Below the pieces are notes generated by a model. That model had not been told where the DNA came from, made no database searches, and saw nothing but the letters and a program-made list of their open reading frames with translations. Positions 13,401-28,035 of a stretch of DNA of 64,000 bases are shown here, piece by piece; position 1 is the first letter of the stretch; the number at the start of each line of letters is the position of its first letter. Origin of the DNA: Xestospongia muta. Its lineage: Eukaryota > Porifera > Demospongiae > Haplosclerida > Petrosiidae. The position numbers and the translations under genes were made by a program. The stretch lies in contig OY848925.1 of assembly GCA_963693285.1 (NCBI GenBank), forward strand, positions 4,814,932-4,878,931, read 5' to 3'.

Positions 13401-13846
13401 ATTTACTTAATCTTTTAGAAAATGCTTTTCATTATCATAGCAAAAAACATCACATAATATTGAAAGATTCTGATTACTTTAGAGTGAGATTTTTAGTTTA
13501 ATACATTAAACCAGATCATCCTAACATAGACAACTGCTAATTGTGTGTCTATACACATAAATCTAAATTAATGGGTATATATGAATTAATGTATAGACAG
13601 AAGGATGGGTTGATATATACATGGATAGATGGATCTATGAATGAATAAATGATTATGGTGTGATACTGTGAGTCAATGGATATGATATTAATGAACATGA
13701 ATAGAAGAATGATTGCACAACTAATATTATAAGTTTACTCACTGATATAAGTTCAGTTTAAACAAGAGCTTGTAATGTTGTATAATCCTATACAAAGCAT
13801 ACTATAATAGTAATTGGTACAGACAACTTGTATATAGTAAACTTAC

Positions 13847-13990
13847 CTCAGAATACCGTTGTCAAGTACTACTTTTGCAATACTTTCTTCTTGTTATTAA
13901 GAAGATAATGATGAAAATCTTACAACACTGTTCAACACTGTTGATTTATAGTCTTCTACTGTCTAACCCAACCCTAAAAACATTAAGTAA
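13847..13990 (-). promoter_or_regulatory. Non-coding first exon and core promoter of copy A
   Basis: The donor GTAAGT at the low edge defines a first exon conserved in B (27091-) and C (39050-). About 95-105 bases upstream of the donor the minus strand reads CTATAAATC (13943-13951), a TATA-like box suited to starting transcription within this exon. The exact start site cannot be read from sequence. Confidence 0.5.
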
Positions 13991-14039
13991 ATTATGTTGT
14001 CATAAAAATGCTATCACTTACTAATCTGGTACAACACAT

Positions 14040-14492
14040 ACTGACCTCCTAAATACATCTCTACTGTTCATTCATAAGATGTAGACTCTCCAACCAAATA
14101 TATATCTCCATCAGTACAGTATAGTTATTGTCAAAGGCTAAGGATAGTTAAGGTAGTATATAGTGAAATTAGATAGCATATACAGACTTAAGTATTGGCA
14201 ACAAAACTACTTAGAAATTAAGAATTTTGTATGACACATTTAAGATGTCAGATTGTTTGGAATTATTTAATGTTTTACAACTTACGTATACAACTCATGA
14301 CTATATAAATATTCCTGTCTCGACTACAACAGGCACTGCCAGGTAAAGCTGGAGGTTGTACAGCACAATAACTACTACATTGTGAGACAGTTCCATTGCA
14401 TAAAAGACCACTAAAAGCAAATAGATATCTGTTCTGTAAATATCATCTGTATAAGTATCTTTGTGTAGTTGTAGTATGAGACCAGCTAGAGA

Positions 14493-14532
<40 letters not shown>

Positions 14533-14665
14533 CCAAGTGTGCGAGTGAGAAAAGTAGCAAAATCTCCATTGACACACACAGTTAGTACACCTGAGAGCTT
14601 ATGAAGTCCTCCTAACAATCTCACATTTCCTTCTGTACATGCCACCTTTCTATCTAATGTATATA
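14040..14665 (-). pseudogene. Relic SRCR exons between copies A and B
   Basis: On the minus strand this holds decayed counterparts of three receptor exons in the normal order: SRCR1a (about 14560-14655, truncated), SRCR1b (about 14287-14487, with small deletions) and part of SRCR2a (about 14042-14142). A GA microsatellite sits at the usual acceptor position (about 14488-14529). Reading frames are interrupted and no other domains follow. The same relic lies at 27290-28035, so it duplicated along with the array unit. Confidence 0.8.
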
Positions 14666-15439
14666 GATAGGTACAAAGTTGGATTATATCTTGATGATAA
14701 TTATATTAAAAGATCAATTGATTTAAATTGACAGTCTTGAAAACACTTTTATCCCATGCTGGATCCCAACTCATTCTAACAGTCCACATCCATATCTCCA
14801 GCCTACAGTTTATCGCTATCATCATATCAGATTAATAAAAAATTGATGAACAGAAACAACAATAGACTTAATTAAGTCAACTCAAATAATATTCTTGAAA
14901 GCTACTGTAATTACATGTACCTGGTTACATATTATAATTAGGGTAGCACAGCTCAAGTAATAATGTGTAAGTTTCCATTACTCTTTGTAATTTTTCGTTT
15001 ACTTTTCCAAAACAGTAGATCTGTGTGTAATATAATTAATTATACAAACTGACTTGATGACACAAGACTAAGTGGACAGAAAGACAGACAACAGACAGAT
15101 AGATAACTCAATGTGTTAACAATTCAGTGACATTGTTCATATTACTATATAGTATTCAGTAGCCACACCTACTAAAAGTTTTGAATGTGACCACACCCCA
15201 TATTTACAACACTGATTGTGTGCAGGTTTGACTTTTACTATGGTATAAAAAATAAAGTGTTCAAAACTGAATACTACACAGCATTATATAAAAATATTTT
15301 GGGCCTAACTTAAGACTTATGCAAATATGAATGTGTTATATAGTAGACAATACATTATTTAAGAGTTTAAAATATGTAGTTCGGATTTGGTACTATTAAA
15401 ATTTTGTCACTTTGTCATGACAATGTAAAATTGAGATAA
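14666..15439. other. Intergenic 3' flank of copy B, no gene seen
   Basis: AT-rich sequence between the SRCR relic and the stop codon of copy B. The last 240 bases (from about 15200) recur downstream of copies A and C and are presumably 3'UTR and termination region. I see no coding signal. Confidence 0.6.
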
Positions 15440-18400
15440 TTAAAATAAAGCTTCATCATTATCATCTTCATCAAAATCATGATAGAAATCCATCTCTGCT
15501 TTCTCAACATGATGAGTGCGTCGAGTTGTAGAATGACGATGCAATCGAAATCCTTTGACCTTTTCACCAAAGGGATCTTCATCATAACTATCTCCAACAG
15601 GTTTTACTTCATCCATATTATAAGGTGGTAACTTAGTATATTCATTCTCATTGTCATCTATTTTGGGTTTTGTATCAAGTTCCATTAGATCATGATGGTC
15701 ATCATCCTCTTCGATTTTAGAATTACCAAATGTACTTGCTGTCTTGGAACTATATGATGAGTAAGGCTTGCTTGTTTTCACATTAGTAGTCTTAGTTGAT
15801 GAGGAATGTGGTTCATATTTTGACGAAGACTCATCTTTTGTCAAACATTTGCAGAGTAGTCCTTTCCATGCTTCTCTGGCATCACTGCTAAGCACAACGA
15901 AAAACAAGAAGATGTAGAAACCTTGGAAGGCATTAAAGAAAGCAAACAGAAACTGGAGAGCAAAATAGACATCAGCATTGCTACTAGTAAAAGTGAACAC
16001 TGCAAACAGCCATGTTATTCCAAATAGACACATTATACCAACAGAAGATAACAATAATTTGACAGCCTCTGTTGTTGTCATAGTATATTTGTTTGATTTT
16101 CGCTTGTTTCTGTCCAAGATATGTTTAATAAGTTTTCGAAGAACAACAACGTAGATGATGAAATTAAAGATCAACACAAGAAATATAGGAGCCAAAAAAG
16201 CACCAAAGAACACACCTTTATTACTAATAAAACAACTATAAAAGAAAGAGAAGACCTTTAGGACATGATCTATATAGCTTATACTATTCATTCTATAATT
16301 AGTACAATTTATATATGACTGTGTGCCAACAGATCCACACAATGAATGATAAATTACTAAATAAACTAGTACTTACAATCCTGGATTTTCAGAGTTTTCA
16401 TATATGGTGATGTAGAAATCACGATCAATTGAAACTGATATTATCACAGGCAATAGTGGTACAACTATAAAGAGAGAGATATAATCACTATCTTGTTAGT
16501 TGGTAATATATTATCTTTACATATTTTAGTTATTTATGTACTTGAGCTCACCCCAACAAATAATAGAAACAACAAGAATATGTCGCCATGTAATGTTTGT
16601 AAACACAATGACTAATTTTTGAAACATGAGCACAGCTTCTGCTCCCATCCACATCATTGCAACCAATGTAAAGTAATGAATGAAAACTCCTGTGGTTATA
16701 CAGCCACCTCTGTGACTGGTTTTATCAATACCAGCTACAAATACAATTAACATAAATATCAATGCTAGACTGAGTTGTATATGGAACTTGGATATATCTC
16801 TGGTGCGAAGTTTCCTAATGGATGAGAGTGTTAAAATAGTATAATAAAATGCTTTTTATTCATTTATGTCCATCCTGTTTCCATATGCTATTAATATATC
16901 TACTAATTCAATCAGTTATTTAATAAGTTTACTTGAATATAAGATATGTAATGATTGTTAGAATGAGTCCTACTAATGATAGAGATACTCCAATATATGT
17001 CACAATTTCCACTGCTAAATGTGATGGTGGTGGAGTGCCTGTTCTGGCTGATATATCCTAAATTAATTGAGGATACATTAAGAAATATTTATTAAACTGT
17101 AAACTGTATAAAGGTTTCCTATTATAGTATAATGTAATCTAACTTACAACAAGACAGCCAAAGTTAGTCAAATGATTGCATTCACACATGACTAGATCAG
17201 AAGTGCTATCAACAATAATAGTACGACATCCTTCAGTTGACCAATTTCCTGCTCCATCTAATGATATAAGAATACAGTAACTTAACATTTGAGATTTTCC
17301 ACTTTTAATACTAATGTACAACTCCTGCAAACAGTATTTTGGTGTTATAGACATTTAAGAGCTTTTCTAAAATAATTTATAGAGTCAGTACAAATTGCTG
17401 TAATATGTATAGTTAATATTACTAATTACCAGCTGCTCCAAAGTCCCAAAAGACACAAACAGGATTACTAATGTTCTATAAAAAAATTATATTTAGAATG
17501 TCAATATCTTGTGATTTATATATTGGTACCTCTGCTGTTCCAGTGTTTGGATTAGTCAGTCTTAATGTAATATTTATAGGTTCTGGCAATGTAGTTCCAA
17601 ATGGTATTCCTGGTATGGCCATACTAGCTACTTGAGAACCAATGACATTACTGACATTTCCAACTGGTGCTCTACGAATTGGAAACAATGAGGCATCTCG
17701 ATAAATGGTAAAAGCTAATGTGATATCGCTATCATTTAGTAGATCAATAATAGATGGAGGAACAGATATACTAGATGATTGGTTTTGTATCAAGTCAGTT
17801 TCAAGGCCAACATTCAAGTCACCATTATCTAATAAAAAGATGAATGAACTTAACTATTTGAAGTGAACTTACTTTGTGTCTGAACAACAAATGTTCTTCC
17901 ATTGAATTCTTCTATTATTTCCTACATAACAAAATACAACAATAAATTTCAAAACTTATATTAACTACAATACATGTGGTAGAAGACCTATGTACTTACC
18001 CTTTCAGCACGAATTACAATATCTTCAGCTTGAATAATAATGTTAGTAAAATTTGGTTGTATAACTAGAGCTTGTGTTATGTTTTCAATGATATGAATAA
18101 TTCTATTATTAGAGAGAGGATGGTGAGTGATGAATATTTAATTATCAAATAATTAATAAATAATTAATTGTCAAAATAACTAACTGGTTAGCTTGAGGTT
18201 CTATGACATCTTGAGGCCATTCTTCAATATCATCAACAATTTCAACAGTGTTAATGGCAACCTATTAGAGAATGAATGTTATCAAATTATGGTAATATTA
18301 TATTATCTGGCTTTCTTGTAATATTTAAGAAGAAGTCTACTGTTATAATATTACCATTTCTATAACTTCAAATTCCACATCAGTTGATAGATCATTAAAT

Positions 18401-21400
18401 AATTGTGCTGCTCTTGTGAGTATGGATAATACAATTTGAAGATTTTCTTGATTCTGATCAGCTTGGTCAGTAGCATTGTTAACAATTGTCGTAAGATTGT
18501 TAGTAATTGTTACTACATTATCAGTTGTGATATTGATCTACAAAATATACAGTTTAACATACTTAACAAATAGTAATAAGAATTTGTACCTGTGACAAAG
18601 AACTATTGAGGGCTCTAAATAGCTGTGAAACTTCTGTACCACAAGAGGTAATATCTGATGCTCCCCACATATTTCTACTGAGGCAAGCTCGTGTACCTAC
18701 TTCTCCATTAGGACCAAAAGGACATTCAAGCCTTGTTGTTATGCCAACAACAGTCTCTTCCCACAAAAATCGACCACGATTAGGTGAACTAGTGTCTTCA
18801 ATCTCAGCATCACAGAATCCATTGTCTATTAAGAAAAGAAATAAATTGATTTTATTAATATAAAACTTTTGGTTTGCTACTTGTTTCTCTCATAAAACTT
18901 ACCACTAATAACATTACTTATATTTACAATATAGTCCTGAGCACGTAGTGCACTAAATATTATTTCAGTGATGTCGCCTGGACTAGAGGCATTGATCTGT
19001 TGTCTTGAAGTACCATTTACTCTACATTCAACTCTTTCTTCGATATCTCCAGATTGTCTGATATGAAAGATATTGTTGAACTACAAGTTATAAATTTGAT
19101 CACATACTTTGGGACTTCTTCACAAATTACTTCCGCTGGTACTGATAAGGCCAATACAATCTGTAGAATAATTTGCAACAATATATACAATTCACAAGAA
19201 CACTTGGCTATAAAATTTATGAACATATACTTATTGGTTGAGAGTGTGCTATTAATTTGATGTTTATTTACTTATGTAATAATTATAGTACTAGTGAACT
19301 TACAGTAATTCTAATGTTGTCTAGTACTGAAGAAGCATTCCCTGAAGGAACAATAGAAGTAAAGTTAGCAGAGAATCGAATGAATATGAAGAAAGAGTTT
19401 GGTAATGGTGGAACTGTGTGAAGAAATAATTCCAATTAAAGTTTATTTTGTTTTTTTGTAGTAAGAGGTAGTCATATTGCATGAAATTGAGTAAAATAGT
19501 CAAACAGGTTATTAAATCATTACTTACTAGTTTGTCTACAAGCAGTGAAGTCAATATCTGCCCAGCCATCACCATAAGATAGACATTTCCTTGTAAAATT
19601 AGAGTCTTGTTTAGAGGCACACTTTGTACTGACAGTGTTCCCTCCAAAGGTTTCAGTCCATGTATAGTTACCATACACAAGATTAATAGTCTTCTCATAA
19701 TCACAGAACCCAGTATCTATATACAATATAGCAACAGCATTACTATAAGCCTATGTACTATATTTATATAATTATAATACACAAACAAAGTCAGTATCTG
19801 TATTGACAGAAGTGAATACATTATTTTCCGTAATATCTTGCCATTTGTTTTTCTTATAAACTTACCACTAATAACATTACTTATATTTACAATATAATCC
19901 TGAGCACGTAGTGCACTAAATATAATTTCAGTGATGTTGCCTGAACTAGAGGCATTGATCTGTTGTCTTGAAGTACCATTTACTCTACATTCAACTCTTT
20001 CTTCAATATCTCCAGATTGTCTGATATGAAACATAGTTGAAGTACAAGTTATAAATTTGATCACATACTTTGGGACTTCTTTACAAATTACTTCCGCTGG
20101 TACTGATAAGGCCAACACAATCTGTAGAATAATTTGCAACAACATATACAATTCACAAGAACACTTGGCTATAAAATTTATGAACATATACTTATTGGTT
20201 GAGAGTGTGCTATTAATTTGATGTTTGTTTACTTATGAAATAATTATAGTACTAGTGAACTTACAGTAATTCTAATGTTGTCTAGTACTGAAGAAGCATT
20301 TCCTGAAGGAACAATGGAAGTAAAGTTAGCAGAGAACCGAATGAAAATGGAGAAAGAGTTTGGTAATGGTGGAACTGTGTGAAGAAATAATTCCAATTAA
20401 AGTTGTTTTTTTGTTTTTTTGTAGTAAGAGGTAAAGTCATATTGCATGAAATTGAATACAGTTAGTCACACAAGTTATCAAATCATTACTTACTAGTTTG
20501 TCTACAAGCAGTGAAGTCAATATCTCCCCAGCCATCACCATAAGATAGACATTTCCTTGTAACGTTAGAGTCTTGTTTAGAGGCACACTTTATACTGACA
20601 GTGTTCCCTCCAAAGGTTTCAGTCCATGTATAGTTACCATACACAAGATTAATAGTCTTCTCATAATCACAGAACCCAGTATCTATACACAATATAGCAA
20701 CAGCATTACTATAGGCCTATGTACTATATTTATATAATTATAATACACAAACAAAGTCAGTATCTGTATTGACAAAAATGAGTACATTCTTTTCCATAAT
20801 ATCTTGATCTTTTAAAATATACTAAAATGTAGTGTGTAATTACCAGAGAATCTGACACTTTGTGGACACACAAAACTAGTTGCATCCTCATTAAAAATGA
20901 GTCTTCTTTGAACTAATTCTAATGTGTTACTGATTGGAGGATAATTTTTAATTGAACATTCCACTCGAAGATAATTTCTAGAAAGTTCTTCAGGACGACT
21001 AAGAGATACAAAAGAGAATAATTTTACACAATGAAAGTATTCATTTACTTGGTTATTGGAACACACTCTACTGTTTGTATTCCTGGCTCTTCAACAGGAA
21101 TTAAGTTCAGAATCTAATGGAAGTGAAAGTAATAAAATTAAAATTATAATTGTAGCTTGTAATGATTCTTATAATGTTATTCAAATTCAGAAGAACTGAT
21201 GTACCAAATTCTTTACCATTAGAGTTTAGTTATTAAAATATTATTTAACAAGACATTTTACCAACTTATCTAGACATTTACTCCATTGTCAGAAATGAAA
21301 AAGAGAAAACAGCTATTAAATATATATATATAATAAATAGATTATTACTCACTACTGGTTCATAAAGATTATCAAGTGTATATTGAATCCCTTGTCCAGA

Positions 21401-23622
21401 TAAATTACGTAAAAGTACTTCTGATCCTGAGAATCGCATAAATACTTCTGAATAAGAACCCTCAGGAACTGAGAAGACAAAACAGACTATAATATTGATA
21501 GATATCAATTCTACATACCTAATACTGTTACATTGATGTGAACAATACGTGTAAACCCAGCTGTTGATGTGACATTACAAGTATAGAAACCAGCATCTTC
21601 ACTAGTAATTCGTGGACCAAAATCTGACTTTTTGTTAATGAAATATTGATTGGATGCAGATTCAGAGGAAGTATTAATTACTAAACAACAGAACAGAGAC
21701 ATAAATAATTATGGAATTGAATGTGTTTGTCATTGATTTATTTTAAATTAAATAAGAACTAAAATAATATTTTAAAAGTGGCACATATAATTACAGTATT
21801 AGAGTGTGTATGATATTTCTAGTGTGATATAGTTCTTAGTATAAGTAATACGTCTTAACATTTAATGATATCAGAAGATTAATATTTAGCTATTTCAAAT
21901 CTTACTTGTAAAAGATCCAGTCTCATTAGTTTTTGTGATGGTAATGTACCCACCAGTAGTAGATATACATTGTATACTCTCACCTCTACCATATTCAAGT
22001 GTATAGTTACCATCTTTACTCATTGGGAATACACCAACTACTGGAGGGACTGGAAAACAATGACCACTAAAACAATATAACATGAAAAGTTAATGCCATC
22101 ATACCTGGACATGTTACTTGAATAAAACTAGACTGACTGTTATTACAAAGACTAACAAAAGCAGGTTCACTATTAATACAGTCAGTGATATTGGTCTCAT
22201 TACCAGTACAAGAGAAACTAAACATAACACTGACTGGGCGTTTTGGTAGAACTAATGGATTGGATATTGTATTCCACTGAATTGCTACAACAAATGATAT
22301 CATTAATACATTCAGCAATAAATAGCAGCTTACCCCTGCCATTGTTCACATATCCTAGTTGATTACATACTACCTCAGCTTCTTCAGAACCAAATGTACC
22401 ACGACAAAGCATATACCAAGTATTGTTGAAACAAATTTGAACAAGTCCTTGTCCTTCCTCAGATCTTGTGACTAATCTAATATCACCATCTTTACAACCA
22501 ATAGGTTGAATATCTGTATGAGAAGTATATATGATGTATTACTAGTAATGTTACTGGTTTACATACCATCACAGCGAACACCAAAATTAATTTGAAATTC
22601 ACCACAGACTTCTCCTCCTTGACTATTAGATAGATCATTGAGCACACAATCCAATAGACGTGTACTACCGCTTTCACAGGATGGGCTACGTGCAAGTGGA
22701 GGGCCAGTACTCTCACCAAACATGATAGTACTCTTTATACCATTGAATGGTAGAGCACCTGTTAAGAACAAAATATCTGTGTAATCTTACAGTAAGAAAT
22801 GTTTTACACTATCAAAATCTTAATTATTATTATGTAGACCATAATTAAAAAGGTATTTTTACTACTTAGCACACTGGGTGTATCAGACAGTTCTATAATT
22901 CTTGTAATCTTCAGTGGATTGCTGTGGCATTTGTGTAGGTAGTTTTAAGGAGATATTTTACAATATAGTCCTGTTAAAATAATCTAATGTTTCAAATTCT
23001 CTTGCAGAGAATCTGATAATTTAAAAAAGATGTGCACATGGCAATGGCAATGTTCTTGTATGTGTGTGTGTGTGAGAGAGATACATGTGTCTATTGATTC
23101 CTCACCTGCTGGATCATATCCAAGTTGCCCACAAATAAATATTGCTCTATTATAATCAGTACTAGATTCACCCTGACAGATATATCCATAATGACCTCCT
23201 AAACACATCTCTACTATCCCTTCAGAAGATGTAGACCCTCCAACTAAACGTATATCTCCATCAGTACAGTTATTATCAGAAGCTAAGGATAATTAAGATA
23301 GCAATAAATTAACTAGCATATATAGATTTAGATATTAGCAACAAAGCTACTTAATAATTAAGAATTTTGTATGACATATAAAAGATGTCAGAGTATTTAC
23401 ATTATTTAATGCATAAGACTTACGTATACAACTCATAATTATGTAATCATTCCTGTCTCGACTACAGCAGGCACTGCCAGGTAAAGCTGGAGGTTGTACA
23501 GCACAATAACTACTACATTGTGAGATACTTTGTTCATTTCCATTGCACATAAGACCACCAAAACCAAATGGATATCTGTAAATATCAGCTGTATAAGTAC
23601 CTCCATCTAGTATTAAACCAGC

Positions 23623-23662
<40 letters not shown>

Positions 23663-25393
23663 GAGACAGAGACAGAGACAGACAGAGACAGAGACAGACA
23701 GAGACAAAGAGAAATAATGAGTGAGTTTACAAGTGTGTGAGTGAGAAAAGTGATAAGATATATACCTCGATCAACAAATCCAGCTTGTCGGCAAATTACA
23801 TTAGTTTCTCGAATATCAAAACTTCTTGCGCATACAAGAGTTAAAGCTCCATTGATACACACCGTTAGTACACCTGAGAACTTATCAGGTCCTCCTAATA
23901 ATCTCACCTCTCCTTCAGTACATGTCACCTTTCTATCTAATATACACATGTAGATAGTGAAGAAACATAGTTACAATATGTTATTGATATATTAAAAATG
24001 GTGCAGTTCAAAGGAGGAAGTATAGTTATAATGTGAAGCCTTTAAAAATCATTCCAGTTACATTCATTAAACTGTTCAGATAGTATGAATCTCTATTCTG
24101 TCATTAATATTGACCATGTTTTATTGATCATTGAACTATATCACTGTCAATAAGGACTACTATAACAATTGATTGATTCAAATTGATTGTCATGAAAATG
24201 TTTTCATTTTCCATGCTGTCCCCCCTCCCAACTTCATACTAACTGTCCAGATCTTCAGCCTACAGTTTATTACTATCATCATATCAGAATAGCAAAACGT
24301 TTAAAAACAGAAACAACAATATACTTAACATCTAGTCAAATAATATTATACTTAAAAATTAATAGTAAGCTCATGATTTCATAACAAAGAATTATGTTAG
24401 GTAAATATCTTAGACTTACTTGGACAATTTCGTTCTTCAGCTAAGCTGTTTTCATCATCACTTATACAATCAACACAACCATCACAAATTAAATTTGGTG
24501 AGAGGCACTTCCTTTGGTCACTACAATAAAACTCATTATCATTGCAAGGATTGAATTCTAAAAAAAATAATTGAGAGATTATGTTCTACCAGCTGGAAAT
24601 ACTTATACTTACTACATATAAAATTTGTATTGAGGCTAGCAGAATAGTTAGTTGGACATTGAACAGCACAAGAATTATTAAAATAAACATTACAGCATTG
24701 ACTAGGACTGGCTCCATAACAACGTGTAAGATTAGTAGCAAGACATTCATCCGGACAACCTTGTAGGAGAGAAAGGATAGTTTATTACATCAGTGTTATA
24801 TATAGCAAAACAAATCATTAGCGGTTTATCATAAATGTTATTGTTGAATAATTTTGATATCTAAAATCTCTATATTAGAAACCTTAGAACTTACGTTGAC
24901 AGTGTCTGAGTTGATCATCATTAGATGAATTGAGAGTGTAATTTGGATGATTTGGTACATTACATCTTGAACAGTCACTCAGAATTGTATCATTAGTGGC
25001 TAGCAGTATAGCATCTGATATGTTTGTTATCTTGTTATAACTATTGAATGATCCCAATTGCCAGAACCGGCTCCTTTGCTGAACACATATTAAATCCACT
25101 TGTGCTAATGTTGACCCATTGTTTCCAGGCTCACCAGTGAAACGAACTGTGTAAGTGGCTTGACGAATGTAACCTAGAATACTGCCTACAGACAGACAAT
25201 TAATGTAATGTTCTTCTACTGTTATGATTGGTTGAGATCCATTGTCTGGACGAAAAAAAATTCCAAGTAAACTATTTAGCTCAAAAGTAGTGATAAACGA
25301 AGGACAGCCTTCTTCTTCCACAGTTTGAGCTCCACAGAATGGATAATAAGCAGAGAGACACAAACCAAATAACAGTATGCTTACAAAACACAT
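15440..25393 (-). CDS. Mosaic adhesion GPCR, copy B, with an extra HRM module
   Basis: Same architecture as copy A. Exons: 24895-25393, 24613-24759, 24420-24557, 23766-23936, 23424-23621, 23106-23282, 22567-22758, 22334-22513, 22105-22284, 21906-22049, 21519-21680, 21353-21468, 21049-21113, 20844-20998, 20494-20682, 20265-20374, 20069-20121, 19866-20020, 19528-19716, 19304-19413, 19108-19160, 18903-19057, 18590-18825, 18355-18537, 18185-18261, 18000-18102, 17873-17921, 17530-17828, 17430-17475, 17148-17257, 16933-17057, 16552-16814, 16377-16464, 15440-16235. The sum is 5913 bases, 1970 residues. Four exons (189, 110, 53 and 155 bases) occur twice in a row, adding 169 residues and a third HRM while keeping phase. 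The LDLa exon is 12 bases longer than in A and has a more typical acidic calcium-binding segment (SDDENSLAEE). GPS (CNHLTNFGC), helices and tail are nearly identical to A and C. Confidence 0.88.
18880..20805 (-). repeat. 964-base tandem duplication inside copy B
   Basis: Two adjacent copies (about 18880-19843 and 19844-20805) each carry an HRM exon and the three module exons that follow it. The spacing between matching exon edges is 963-966 bases. At about 19840 the sequence switches from the intron that precedes the HRM exon to the intron that precedes the second HRM exon type, which marks the recombination joint. Copies A and C have a single version at this place. Confidence 0.9.
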
Positions 25394-25409
25394 ACTTTAG
25401 TCTTGCCTA

Positions 25410-27090
25410 CTGTAGGGTCAGAGACATGAAAGAATTATCAAACATATTATGGTAGGCAGCATCTATATAAGGATGGCCTGAAATCTCAAGTGTGTCCATT
25501 AAAATGTGTTAGTAGAAAACACAAAATATCTCATTTGACAGCATATTAGAACCAACTTGGCAACTCTTTATATAATAATACCCAAAATAGTGCCAGATGT
25601 AAATAAACATTGTTTTCATAGAAATACACCAAGAGCTGATAGGAACAAAAGCATTGCAAACAAGAATATGGCATACTCTGAATATCATTGTAGATATGGC
25701 CAAAAAATAATGATTGAAATATTAGCATACCCATACATAACAATGACTCATAGTATAATTATTACCATTGTCAGAATGGGAAAAGCCTTTATATCTCATT
25801 CACTAACTGAATGATTGGTTACTATGTATACTATATTGTTCAGTATTGTAATCTCTAGTATAGTCTTATTTGGAGTGATTTTTGCCAACTTTCCTTTATC
25901 AAAAGATGTTTTGATAAGAAAAAGGGAAACCTGATTTGGAAGTGTTGATATTGAAAGCATTACAGCCTTAAATGAGCAGTAACAGAAGCTATAGAATTGT
26001 AAGTGAGAATGAGGAAACAGGTATACATGACATAAAATGCAGATATAGTTTAAGACAACACATCATTTCCAAGTAATCATATTACTAACTCAATTACCAT
26101 AATAGTAATGTATTTATAAGGAATGAATAAGGAAATAGAAGATGAATAACTGCATTAATTAGACACATGCAAGTATGTAATCAACATAATTATATTATCA
26201 GAAGACTGAATGATAAATAATATGGATAAACAAGGAGATACTGCATGGACAATGGATGGATGGATTGATACATAATAAATTAGTAAACTGATTGTGTGAC
26301 TGATGTTAGTATAAAAAGATAGATTGATACATGTTAGATTGTGGAGTGATTATTTAAAATAACTACAAGGAAAAAAGATTCTAAATATTGAAATGTAGGT
26401 ATGGTTATCATTAATCCATTACAAATTTTGGCAGCGATGGAAGTTGTATCATCTTTATATAACTAGCACAGACAAATAAAGCAACATTATAGCTACTACA
26501 CATAATGTTAGTATTTTTAGATCATGATAATTGGTAGTTGACATCCTTTGACTGCTTCTTGTGCTATTACATAGGACTGACATAAATTCCTTCTTCTATA
26601 TCTTTTTGTTAGCTTTATAATTGACTAACGTTAATCATCCCTATATTTACTTTATCTTTTAGAAAATGCTTTTCATTATCATAGCAAAAAACATCACATA
26701 ATATTGAAAGATTCTGAGTACTTTAGAGTGAGATATTTAGTTTAATACATTAAACCAGGTCATCCTAACATAGACAACTGCTAATTGTGTGTCTATACAC
26801 ATATATCTAGATTAATGGGTATATATGAATTGATGTATAGACAGAAGGATGGGTTGATATATACATGGATAGATGGATCAATGAATGAATAAATGATTAT
26901 GGTGTGATACTGTGAGTCAATGGATATGATATTAATGAACATGAATAGAAGAATGATTGCACAACTAATATTATAAGTTTACTCACTGATATAAGTTCAG
27001 TTTAAACAAGAGCTTGTAATGTTGTATAATCCTATACAAAGCATACTATAATAGTAATTAGTACAGACAACTTGTATATAGTAAACTTAC
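25410..27090 (-). other. 5'UTR intron of copy B
   Basis: Bounded by the acceptor upstream of the ATG exon (CCTACAG, 25410-25416) and a GTAAGT donor at 27085-27090. It contains the shared MITE-like element (about 26395-26650) and GATGGATG-type repeats, and no gene. The segment 25540-26020 is shared with copy C but absent from copy A. Confidence 0.7.
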
Positions 27091-27235
27091 CTCAGAATAC
27101 CGTTGTCAAGTACTACTTTTGCAATACTTTCTCCTTGTTATTGAGAAGATAATGATGAAAATCTTACAACACTGTTCAACACTGTTGATTTATAGTCTTC
27201 TACTGTCTAACCCAACCCTAAAAATATTAATTTAA
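27091..27235 (-). promoter_or_regulatory. Non-coding first exon and core promoter of copy B
   Basis: Near-identical to the copy A promoter region, including the TATA-like CTATAAATC on the minus strand (27187-27195) and the donor at its low edge. Confidence 0.5.
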
Positions 27236-27289
27236 TTATGTATGCCATAAAAATGCTATCACTTACTAATCTGGCACCACACATACTGA

Positions 27290-28035
<746 letters not shown>

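Larger units (their letters stand above)
12246..13846 (-). other. 5'UTR intron of copy A
   Basis: Sixteen bases upstream of the ATG lies a good acceptor (TCCTACAG at 12246-12253), and 1.6 kb further a perfect donor GTAAGT (13841-13846). Both are conserved in copies B and C, so this is read as an intron in the 5'UTR. It has no coding potential. It holds a TIR element at 12525-12690 and a second MITE-like element near 13160-13400, plus GATG-type simple repeats around 12975 and 13620. Confidence 0.7.
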
